Positions 1 through 5,255 of a DNA stretch of 5,805 nt are shown here, piece after piece. Source of the DNA: Actinomycetes bacterium (lineage in GTDB: Bacteria > Actinomycetota > Thermoleophilia > RBG-16-64-13); contig JAKAHF010000182.1 of assembly GCA_021815245.1 (NCBI GenBank), positions 1 to 5,805 of the forward strand. Direction: 5' to 3'. Within the stretch, counting starts at the first letter, position 1. Each line of letters opens with the position of its first letter. The notes beneath the pieces were generated by a model, which saw only the letters and a program-made list of their open reading frames with translations, searched no databases and was not told the DNA's origin. Made by a program: the position numbers and the translations under genes.

Positions 1-736
1 CTTCGCTGATGGCCTTGTAGGCCATCGTCAGCGCGTCGAGCTCGGGCAGCTTCTTGCCACCGGCCATGACGATCGGCACCGGGCACGAGGCGGTCACGGT
101 CTCGAAGTCCTCTTCGATGTAGTAGGTCTTGACGAAATGGGCGCCAAGCTCGGCCGCGATGCGGGTGGCCAGCCGAAAATAGCGGGCGTCGCGGGTCATG
201 TTCTTGCCGACCGCCGTCACACCGAGGATCGGCATGCCGTAGCGGTTGCCGACATCGACCAGGCGGGTGAGGTTGTAGATGGACTGCGTCTCGAACTCGC
301 CGCCGATGAACACCTGCACAGCCATGGCCGCCGCGTTCAGGCGCAGGGCGTCTTCGATATCCATGGCCAGCTGCTCGTTGGATAGCTCCTTGAGCACACT
401 CGGGCCGCCACTCGCGCGGAGCACCACGCCCTTGCCATAGGAGGAGGGGATGGTGGTACGTAGAATGCCACGAGTGAGCATGAGAGCATCCGCGTAGGGA
501 GCGAGAGGGACGATGTTGACGTCAACACGCTCGAGACCGGAGGTCGGTCCCTGGAAGTAGCCGTGATCGATGGCGAGCATGAGAGTGCGGCCCGACTTGG
601 GGTTGAAGATGCGGGCAAGACGGTTCTGCATGCCCCAGTCGAGCGACGCGGACCCTTTGACGAAGAAGGCATCCTGCTTGAAGGGCACGTCAAGACAGAA
701 GTCCTTGGTTTCTTTGAGGCTATCGGTATCGGCCAT
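1..736 (-). CDS. lsrF: LsrF-like class I aldolase/thiolase (3' end beyond the left edge)
   Basis: This reads as a class I aldolase-fold (TIM barrel, DeoC/FbaB superfamily) enzyme of the LsrF family. In enteric bacteria LsrF is a cytosolic thiolase that transfers an acetyl group from 3-hydroxy-5-phosphonooxypentane-2,4-dione to CoA in autoinducer-2 breakdown. The 245 visible residues align without gaps to E. coli LsrF as I remember it: the N-terminus [28 protein letters not shown] (32-46), [10 protein letters not shown] (55-64), LTRGILR (87-93), VLRASGG (105-111), and [11 protein letters not shown] (202-212), where K203 matches the Schiff-base lysine. PIVMAGGKK (221-229) is the phosphate-binding strand. 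The ATG at 736 matches the family start and has GGAG eight bases upstream (745-748). About 45 C-terminal residues should lie left of the window. No kinase, transporter or lsrG-like gene is visible, so the substrate may instead be another sugar phosphate, as in related fructose-bisphosphate aldolase-type enzymes. Family assignment is firm; the exact reaction is not. Confidence 0.9.
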   Translation of the reverse strand, partial: MADTDSLKETKDFCLDVPFKQDAFFVKGSASLDWGMQNRLARIFNPKSGRTLMLAIDHGYFQGPTSGLERVDVNIVPLAPYADALMLTRGILRTTIPSSYGKGVVLRASGGPSVLKELSNEQLAMDIEDALRLNAAAMAVQVFIGGEFETQSIYNLTRLVDVGNRYGMPILGVTAVGKNMTRDARYFRLATRIAAELGAHFVKTYYIEEDFETVTASCPVPIVMAGGKKLPELDALTMAYKAISE

Positions 737-744
737 GAGTTGTT

Positions 745-748
745 CTCC
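745..748 (-). promoter_or_regulatory. Shine-Dalgarno site of the lsrF-like gene
   Basis: The minus strand reads GGAG eight bases before the ATG at 736. It supports that start, which also matches the N-terminus of known LsrF proteins. Confidence 0.7.
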
Positions 749-781
749 GCATGCGCGTGTATTGGTACGAAAGACCCTAAG

Positions 782-790
782 ATTCTAGCA
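782..790 (-). promoter_or_regulatory. extended -10 promoter element of the lsrF-like gene
   Basis: The minus strand reads TGC followed by TAGAAT, an extended -10 (TGn plus a 5/6 match to TATAAT). Transcription would start near 775, giving a leader of about 40 nt that contains the GGAG site. No good -35 hexamer lies 16-18 bp upstream, as is usual for extended -10 promoters. This is motif evidence only. Confidence 0.45.
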
Positions 791-817
791 GGCCGGGCAA
801 CCGGGCTCCTCGCATGA

Positions 818-837
818 ACGGCCACGGGAGTGGCCGT
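818..837. repeat. 20-bp inverted repeat in a divergent intergenic region, possible operator
   Basis: ACGGCCAC (818-825) and GTGGCCGT (830-837) are perfect 8-bp reverse complements around the tetranucleotide GGGA. The repeat lies between two divergent genes and has no T-run on either side, so an intrinsic terminator is unlikely. It sits immediately upstream of the rightward -10 (842-850), covering that promoter's -35 zone, and about 30 bp upstream of the leftward -10 (782-790). A site for a dimeric regulator acting on one or both genes is the simplest reading; this is inference from position. Confidence 0.5.
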
Positions 838-841
838 GGGC

Positions 842-850
842 TGCGATAAT
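842..850 (+). promoter_or_regulatory. extended -10 promoter element of the zinc-ribbon gene
   Basis: TGC followed by GATAAT forms an extended -10 with a 5/6 match to TATAAT. Transcription would begin near 857, giving a leader of about 56 nt before the GTG at 913. The -35 zone has no TTGACA-like hexamer and is instead occupied by the 818-837 inverted repeat. Motif evidence only. Confidence 0.4.
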
Positions 851-912
851 GTCAGACCGATGGATGTGAAAGCGACACCAAACCCGCATATCGACCAGAA
901 GCAGACACCGGC

Positions 913-1728
913 GTGAGCGGCAAGGAATTCCAGAGATGCAGCGAGTGCCGGGCCCTCAACGAGCCCCGCGCAGTGTTCTGCAGCCGCTGCGGCGCCTCGC
1001 TCTTCGGGCCGTTGCACGGCGGGGTGAAGCGCAGGCCCCGGCGCGTCTCCGCAGTCGGAGCCGCGATGGGCTTCGCCATGCTCCTGGTTCTTGCCGCCGG
1101 CATCTTTCTCCTTGCGATCGTGATCGGCCGTACGATCGGCACCGACAACGAGGAGGTCGATGTCTTCGCCGGCCAAGTCGGCACTACAGCCACCATAACC
1201 ACTGTCATCAGCGACACCGAGACGACCATCTTCACGGGCACCACCGCCGCATCGGGCGCGAACGGCAGCAGCGGCACGACCGAGAACGCGGTGCAGATAC
1301 GGCCCACGGCCGCGGCCGCCTCGTCGACGCTCGAAGCGACGCAGACCAACAACTACGGCGTCACCAATCTGCTCGACGGCGATCCGACCACCGCCTGGAA
1401 CGAGGGCACCGACGGCAACGGCATCGGCGAATGGGTGCAGTTCAACTTCGCGCAAGACGTGGTGCTGTCGCGCATCGAGATCGCCAACGGCTACCAGAAG
1501 GACGATGAGCGGTACGTCGGCAATCCCCGTGTGCAGTCGCTCAAGGTGGAGTACTCCAACGGCACGAGCCAACTCGTCGATCTGCTCGACGACGAACAAC
1601 TGCAGATCATCACTCCCACACGTGAGCCGATCACGTCGGTGCGCTTCGTCATCGTCTCTGTGTATCCGGGCGCCGAATGGGACGACACGGCGCTCTCTGA
1701 GGTGCGGTTCTACGAGGCGGCGGAATAG
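913..1728 (+). CDS. zinc-ribbon, single-pass membrane protein with extracytoplasmic discoidin-like domain
   Basis: This 271-residue protein has three recognisable parts. Residues 9-26 form a four-cysteine zinc ribbon (C9-x2-C12 and C23-x2-C26). A basic stretch (KRRPRR, 39-44) precedes one hydrophobic helix at about 47-71, so by the positive-inside rule the ribbon is cytoplasmic and the rest is outside. A Thr/Ser/Gly/Ala-rich stalk (about 90-130) leads to a domain at about 132-271 that resembles discoidin/F5-8C-type carbohydrate-binding folds. Its landmarks are ASSTLE (136-141), NLLDGDPTTAWNEG (152-165), GEWVQFNF, VLSRIEIANGYQK and the C-terminal LSEVRFYE. This pattern fits the NADase-type glycan-binding domain found at the end of many zinc-ribbon proteins. 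Ligand and role are unknown; surface glycan sensing or binding is a guess. The GTG at 913 is the only plausible start: the frame is closed by TAA at 847 and has no in-frame ATG. The ribosome site is weak (AGAAG at 897-901). Confidence 0.85.
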   Translation: MSGKEFQRCSECRALNEPRAVFCSRCGASLFGPLHGGVKRRPRRVSAVGAAMGFAMLLVLAAGIFLLAIVIGRTIGTDNEEVDVFAGQVGTTATITTVISDTETTIFTGTTAASGANGSSGTTENAVQIRPTAAAASSTLEATQTNNYGVTNLLDGDPTTAWNEGTDGNGIGEWVQFNFAQDVVLSRIEIANGYQKDDERYVGNPRVQSLKVEYSNGTSQLVDLLDDEQLQIITPTREPITSVRFVIVSVYPGAEWDDTALSEVRFYEAAE

Positions 1729-1734
1729 GCGACC

Positions 1735-1766
1735 CCAGCGCTGCCTGCCGCTGGCCTTCGCGAAGG
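1735..1766. terminator. hairpin-forming sequence between convergent genes, possible bidirectional terminator
   Basis: The 72-bp gap between the convergent zinc-ribbon gene and dinB holds two adjacent symmetric elements. CCAGCG (1735-1740) pairs with CGCTGG (1749-1754) around an 8-nt loop, and CCTTCGCGAAGG (1755-1766) is a perfect 12-bp palindrome. Neither is followed by a T-run in either direction, so intrinsic termination is uncertain. The position between two gene ends is the main argument. Confidence 0.3.
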
Positions 1767-1800
1767 ACCCTCCACGACCCGAGCCGAGGCGTCATGTCCC

Positions 1801-3012
1801 TCAGGCCGGCATCGTGCGCCGCAGCGGGTCGCTCAGCGCCGCTCCCCGGTGGATCGCGTCTTTGCCGTACTTCTCTCTGATGGTGTCGAGCTTGAGGTCG
1901 AGCTCACGGAGCAGCGGCAGTTCCTGATCGAAGAGATCGTCCTGCCAGGCGCGGGGCACCAGGTTGCTGACGCCCACTCCCAGCAGGCGTAGGTGATAGC
2001 GGCGCTTGCGGCCCTGCCTGAACAATTCGAGCACCTCGGCGAAGAAGGCTTCGTCGACGTCGAGCGGTCGCGACAGGGTGTGCGAGCAGGTGTGGGTGAC
2101 GAAGTCGGAGTAACGGATCTTCACTGTCACCGTGCGCGCCTCCAACCGCTTGCAGCGTAGCCGGCGGCATACGTCTTCGGTGAGCGCCACCAAGGTCGAC
2201 TCCAGTACGCCGATGTCCCCCACGTCTTCATCGAAGGTGTGCTCGCGCGAGATGGACTTCACCTCTTCGTGCGGCGTGACCCGGCGCGGGTCTTCTCCCC
2301 GGGCGCGGTGGGCCAGCAGTTCGCCCCACTCCCCGAACGAGAGCCGTAGCAGATGCTCCGGCACCCGAGCCAGATCGGCCACCGTGACCACGCCCCGATC
2401 ATGAAGCTGTTCCAGCAGATGGGGACCGACCCCCGGTAGGCGCTCCACCGGCAAAGGTGCCAAGAATGCTGCTTCTTCTCCCGGTGGGACGACCGTGAAG
2501 CCGGCCGGCTTCTGGTAGTCTGACGCCACCTTGGCCACCAGCTTGTTCGTCGCCACGCCCACCGAGATGCTGAGCTTGAGTTCCTCGGCCACCCGTTGCT
2601 GAATGGCGCGCGCGGTCTCAGCCGGCGGGCCAAACAGCCGCTCGGTGCCGGTGAGATCGACATAGGCCTCGTCGAGACTCATGGGCTCGACGAGCGGGGA
2701 ATAGAGGTCGAGTATGGCCATAAGCCGGCGGGAGTACTCGTAGTAGAGCTTGTGATCGCCGGTGAGATACACCCCATGCGGGCAGAGGCGCCTGGCGGTG
2801 CGCAGAGGCATAGCCGAATGCACGCCGTAACGCCGGGCGATGTAGTTGGCTGTCGACACCACTCCCCGCTCGCCCCCACCCACGATGACCGGCTTGCCGC
2901 GCAGCGACGGATCGCGATTCTCCTCGACCGCCGCGAAGAAGGCGTCGAAATCGAGATGCGCGATGATTCTATGCGTAGCGCGCGGCCGGATGATGGGCTC
3001 CTGTATCGTCAT
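1801..3012 (-). CDS. dinB: DNA polymerase IV (Y-family translesion polymerase)
   Basis: DinB is an error-prone, low-processivity polymerase that copies past damaged bases during the SOS response. From the ATG at 3012 the protein has 403 residues. The palm motif HLDFDAFFAAVE (19-30) supplies the metal-binding D21 and the steric-gate F26. SLDEAYVDLTG (112-122) gives the catalytic D114 and E115. SVGVATNKLVAKVASDYQKP (150-169) is the usual palm/thumb sequence, and LPGVGP (192-197) marks the helix-hairpin-helix. The little finger follows (EHTFDEDV onward), and QDDLF (357-361) fits a beta-clamp-binding motif. A tail of about 40 residues follows, with IREKYGKDAI, longer than in E. coli DinB, where the clamp motif ends the protein. 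An upstream in-frame TTG at 3048 would add 12 residues, but it lies upstream of the LexA box and -10, so the ATG is preferred. All catalytic residues are present. Confidence 0.97.
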   Translation of the reverse strand: MTIQEPIIRPRATHRIIAHLDFDAFFAAVEENRDPSLRGKPVIVGGGERGVVSTANYIARRYGVHSAMPLRTARRLCPHGVYLTGDHKLYYEYSRRLMAILDLYSPLVEPMSLDEAYVDLTGTERLFGPPAETARAIQQRVAEELKLSISVGVATNKLVAKVASDYQKPAGFTVVPPGEEAAFLAPLPVERLPGVGPHLLEQLHDRGVVTVADLARVPEHLLRLSFGEWGELLAHRARGEDPRRVTPHEEVKSISREHTFDEDVGDIGVLESTLVALTEDVCRRLRCKRLEARTVTVKIRYSDFVTHTCSHTLSRPLDVDEAFFAEVLELFRQGRKRRYHLRLLGVGVSNLVPRAWQDDLFDQELPLLRELDLKLDTIREKYGKDAIHRGAALSDPLRRTMPA

Positions 3013-3019
3013 AGAATCA

Positions 3020-3048
3020 AGGATAAACGAACATTTGTTCGCCGGCAA
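3020..3048 (-). promoter_or_regulatory. dinB promoter (TTGCCG, 17 bp, TATCCT), likely leaderless
   Basis: On the minus strand TTGCCG (3048-3043) and TATCCT (3025-3020) match the -35 and -10 consensus at four of six positions each, with an ideal 17-bp spacer. Only seven bases separate the -10 from the ATG at 3012, so transcription should begin at or next to the start codon. No Shine-Dalgarno sequence precedes the ATG, which agrees with a leaderless mRNA. The LexA box occupies most of the spacer. Confidence 0.55.
3028..3041 (-). promoter_or_regulatory. LexA-binding site (SOS box) of dinB
   Basis: The minus strand reads CGAACAAATGTTCG, with 6-bp arms CGAACA/TGTTCG that are exact reverse complements around two central bases. 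It fits the Gram-positive (Bacillus/actinobacterial) LexA consensus CGAACRNRYGTTCG at every position. It lies between the -35 and -10 of dinB, where a bound LexA dimer would block RNA polymerase, so dinB should be derepressed on DNA damage. Confidence 0.85.
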
Positions 3049-3137
3049 GAGCGCCTACGTGACCGGCACCGCCTCTGACCGACACTTCTCGCTCTATGAG
3101 GAAGAGACGGCTTCCCACTCTCCGCTCCGGCTGCGAT

Positions 3138-3163
3138 CGGCGCCCTTACAAGCTGCTGCGCCG
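3138..3163 (-). terminator. weak hairpin just after the CYTH-like gene
   Basis: Two bases past the TAG at 3168-3166, the minus strand has CGGCGC and GCGCCG, a perfect 6-bp inverted repeat with a 14-nt loop. No T-run follows. It could end the pgi-CYTH transcript before the dinB promoter, but the stem is short. The rest of 3049-3137 shows no gene or clear signal. Confidence 0.25.
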
Positions 3164-3165
3164 CG

Positions 3166-3822
3166 CTACCCCAGGAAGCGGGGGCTCTTGCCGAAGACCT
3201 GCTCGTAAAGCAGGGTGCCCGGCTCTTCGTCGACGAGCCTGTCGCTCAGGTCGTAGGTGTGGCAGATGTCGAGAAGGTCGGATTCGAAGCGATGGGCCTC
3301 GTCCTCGGTCTGGGCGAGCTTCTCGAACTCCACCAGCAGCGGCCATCTGATCGCCTCGCAACGCATGAGCTTGAGGTTGACCGCGAGAGGCTCGTAGTGC
3401 CCCAGGGCACTCTCACCCGCATACGACATGAAGTAGTTATGGCCCGTGCCCTCGAGAGCGGGCACGATCTCCTCCCTCGGGTAGGGTCCGCTCTGCCCGG
3501 CGAACAAAGCGAGGATCTCACTCTGTTCGATACCGGTGGTCACCTCTTCGGCGAGCTCCTGGCGCAGATTGGCGAAGCTGCCAAGGTCAACACCTTTCCA
3601 ACCCAGGAAGAACCGCACTTCGCTGCGCACGATGGTACTGCTGAACCGGAGCACCTCTCCACGCTCGAATACCTCGGGCCCGTAGTAGGCGTCGGTCCAC
3701 CCCACCGAGCGGAAGAGACTCTCTCGCAAAAACGGGATCGTCGCGTATGCCTCCTCGTCAGAAGCGAAGCGGCACCGAAACTCGACCTCGTAGGGCGCGT
3801 TTGGGAGCGATGTGTGCACCAC
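3166..3822 (-). CDS. CYTH-like (triphosphate tunnel) domain protein, coupled to pgi
   Basis: The 218-residue product has no obvious close named relative, but its charged residues follow the CYTH order. CYTH enzymes (class IV adenylate cyclase, thiamine triphosphatase, inorganic triphosphatases) bind triphosphates in a beta tunnel. Visible here are E12-x-E14-x-R16 near the N-terminus (family form ExExK), R59 in VLRFSS, K76 in GWKG, R87-x-E89 in LRQELAEEV, K151/R154 in LKLMRCEAI, and E165-x-E167 in LVEFEKL. A helical stretch and LLYEQVFGK (204-212) follow, where CyaB-like proteins end in SYxxLL. Arg replaces Lys in the first motif. No signal peptide or membrane segment is seen, so it is probably cytosolic. 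The GTG at 3822 shares one base with the pgi stop (TAGTG), indicating translational coupling; a second GTG at 3819 is equally possible. The substrate cannot be told from sequence. The fold assignment is by eye. Confidence 0.6.
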   Translation of the reverse strand: MVHTSLPNAPYEVEFRCRFASDEEAYATIPFLRESLFRSVGWTDAYYGPEVFERGEVLRFSSTIVRSEVRFFLGWKGVDLGSFANLRQELAEEVTTGIEQSEILALFAGQSGPYPREEIVPALEGTGHNYFMSYAGESALGHYEPLAVNLKLMRCEAIRWPLLVEFEKLAQTEDEAHRFESDLLDICHTYDLSDRLVDEEPGTLLYEQVFGKSPRFLG

Positions 3823-5186
3823 TAGCCGATCTCGCCCGCGAGCTGCTCATAGCCTTCGCGACCCATGAGCGCATAGGTGGCCTGTTTGCTGAGCTCCACA
3901 CCGGGTTGGTTGAAGGCGTCTATGTCGTACAACTCTCCGGCCATCGCCGTCGCCATCTCGAGCATGTACAGCAGCCCACCGACCGAGTAGGCGTCGATTC
4001 TTGGCAGAGTGATCGTGAGCGACGGGCGGCCCTTCTGGGCGAGCGCCCAGGTGGTACCACGCTGCTCGGCCCACAGCAGATCGGCCAGATTGTGCCCGCC
4101 TAGATAGGCGAGCGACTGCGCCCCGGCGTCGGGTGCCGGTATCTTCAGGTCGTTCTCAAACCGGCGCACCCCGAGGAAGGTCATCACCTTGTCGTCGGGG
4201 CCCTCGGCGTACAGTTGGAGCTGCGAATGCTGATCTGTGACGCCGAGCCCCTTGACCGGCAACGGTCCGGTGTTGACTACGTTGCCTTTGCGGTCGACCT
4301 CCTTGCCGAGGCTCTCGGCCCACAGCTGCCGGTACCAGTCGGCCACGTCGCGCAGCCCGGCTGAGTAGGGCATCATGACGCTCACCCGGCGACCGAACAG
4401 CGTGTCTTCGAGGTAGTGCACCCCGGCGAAGACCGAAGCCGGATTGTTCCAACCCGAGAGGGAGGCTACGTGACCGGCCATGTCTTTGGCGCCGGCAAGC
4501 AGAGCCGCGACGTCGATGCCCGTCATCGCCGCCGGCAGCAGCCCGACGGGAGTGAGCACCGAGAACCTGCCGCCCACGTCGCTCGGCAGATCGAACATGC
4601 GCACGCCGAGCGACTGCCCCAACGCGCGCAAGGTGCCGGTCGAGGGATCGGTGGTGAAGACGAGACGCTCGTTCACCCGTGACGGGCCCAAGGCCGCTTC
4701 GAGACGTTGCCGCGCGATCAGGTAGCTCGCCATCGACTCGCCGGTGGTGCCCGATTTGGAGATCACATTGACCAGTGTGCGTTCGAGATCAAGACGGTCG
4801 AGCAGGGCGCAGGTCTCGTCGGGATCGACATTGTCGAGTACGTAGAGCCTCGGCCGCCAGTCGCGCTCGACCGCGCTCAGCTCGTTGTAGTAGAAAGGCA
4901 GGAGGGCCGTGGCCAACGCGGTTATGCCCAGCGCAGACCCCCCTATGCCGATCACGAGCAGACTGTCGTAGCCACCCCGGGTCTCCTCGGCAAAGTCGAG
5001 GTAGGCCCGCGGATCTTGGTCCGCAAGGTCGATCCAACCGGTCATGCCCGAGCCGCGCGAAGCGAGCACGGCATCGCGAGCTCCATCGAGACGTGGTGCC
5101 CACGAAGCCAGCAACTCCTCGGTGAGGGCCCTCTCGCCTTCGCGCTTTGCCAGACAGTGGCCGAAATCGAGTTTGAGCTTCTCCAT
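3822..5186 (-). CDS. pgi: glucose-6-phosphate isomerase
   Basis: This cytosolic enzyme interconverts glucose 6-phosphate and fructose 6-phosphate in glycolysis and gluconeogenesis. The 454-residue length is typical of the shorter bacterial Pgi class. Two SIS-type sugar-phosphate-binding regions are visible: VIGIGGSALG (78-87) with VISKSGTTGES (141-151), then GGRFSVLTPVG (205-215, first family signature). E291 (WAESLGK), H320 (TDQHSQLQL) and K434 (FNQPGVELSKQ, second signature) are at the expected catalytic positions. The ATG at 5186 is preceded by GGGAGG (10-base gap) and GGAG (5-base gap). It is the first gene of a minus-strand unit, and its TAG stop overlaps the GTG of the downstream CYTH-like gene by one base. 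The divergent nfo begins 57 bp away. No truncation or missing residue is seen. Confidence 0.97.
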   Translation of the reverse strand: MEKLKLDFGHCLAKREGERALTEELLASWAPRLDGARDAVLASRGSGMTGWIDLADQDPRAYLDFAEETRGGYDSLLVIGIGGSALGITALATALLPFYYNELSAVERDWRPRLYVLDNVDPDETCALLDRLDLERTLVNVISKSGTTGESMASYLIARQRLEAALGPSRVNERLVFTTDPSTGTLRALGQSLGVRMFDLPSDVGGRFSVLTPVGLLPAAMTGIDVAALLAGAKDMAGHVASLSGWNNPASVFAGVHYLEDTLFGRRVSVMMPYSAGLRDVADWYRQLWAESLGKEVDRKGNVVNTGPLPVKGLGVTDQHSQLQLYAEGPDDKVMTFLGVRRFENDLKIPAPDAGAQSLAYLGGHNLADLLWAEQRGTTWALAQKGRPSLTITLPRIDAYSVGGLLYMLEMATAMAGELYDIDAFNQPGVELSKQATYALMGREGYEQLAGEIG

Positions 5187-5191
5187 GCGGT

Positions 5192-5202
5192 CTCCGCCTC
5201 CC
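5192..5202 (-). promoter_or_regulatory. double Shine-Dalgarno sequence of pgi
   Basis: The minus strand carries GGGAGG (5202-5197) and GGAG (5195-5192), ten and five bases before the ATG at 5186. Both could pair with the 16S rRNA end. They contrast with nfo and dinB, which have none. Confidence 0.65.
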
Positions 5203-5233
5203 TTGATTCACAAGCTCGACCTGATTCTATATG
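5203..5233 (+). promoter_or_regulatory. candidate nfo promoter
   Basis: TTGATT (5203-5208) and TATATG (5228-5233) each match consensus at four of six positions, but the 19-bp spacer is longer than ideal. Transcription would begin around 5240-5244, giving a leaderless or nearly leaderless message. That fits the absence of a Shine-Dalgarno sequence before the ATG at 5244. TATGCT (5230-5235) is an alternative -10. Confidence 0.35.
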
Positions 5234-5255
5234 CTCTTGCGCCATGACGTCGCAA
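5224..5255 (-). promoter_or_regulatory. candidate pgi promoter overlapping the nfo promoter and start
   Basis: On the minus strand TAGAAT (5229-5224) is a 5/6 match to the -10 consensus and would give a leader of about 31 nt containing the pgi ribosome sites. TTGCGA (5255-5250) is a possible -35: it stands 20 bp from TAGAAT, or 18 bp from the overlapping TATAGA (5231-5226). The -10 lies on the same bases as the proposed nfo -10, and the -35 lies inside the nfo coding start. Confidence 0.35.

Noticed and set aside
793..804. Small CCGG-GCAA-CCGG hairpin in the lsrF upstream region
   Set aside because: The stem is only 4 bp; such elements are frequent by chance in high-GC DNA, despite the GNRA-type loop.
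337..1599. A 420-codon minus-strand open frame spanning the lsrF start and the zinc-ribbon gene
   Set aside because: It is antisense to the zinc-ribbon gene, crosses the divergent promoter region, and then overlaps lsrF out of frame. Its low-complexity Arg/Ala/Ser-rich translation has no recognisable domain. High GC lowers stop frequency and explains it.
3013..3048. dinB starting at the upstream TTG (415 residues)
   Set aside because: The extra 12 codons run through the LexA box and -10, the TTG has no ribosome site, and DinB homologues begin close to the HLDFDAFF motif. The ATG at 3012 fits better.
2596..3078. A 160-codon plus-strand open frame antisense to dinB
   Set aside because: It lies almost wholly within the well-supported dinB gene and its promoter, and its translation resembles no family I know.
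3011..5232. Recurrent TGATTCTAT-like word near dinB and nfo starts
   Set aside because: It recurs at two starts (with GATTCTA also at 781), but the words sit in different orientations and distances relative to the genes and are explained as -10-like AT-rich sequence; too short to call a shared operator.
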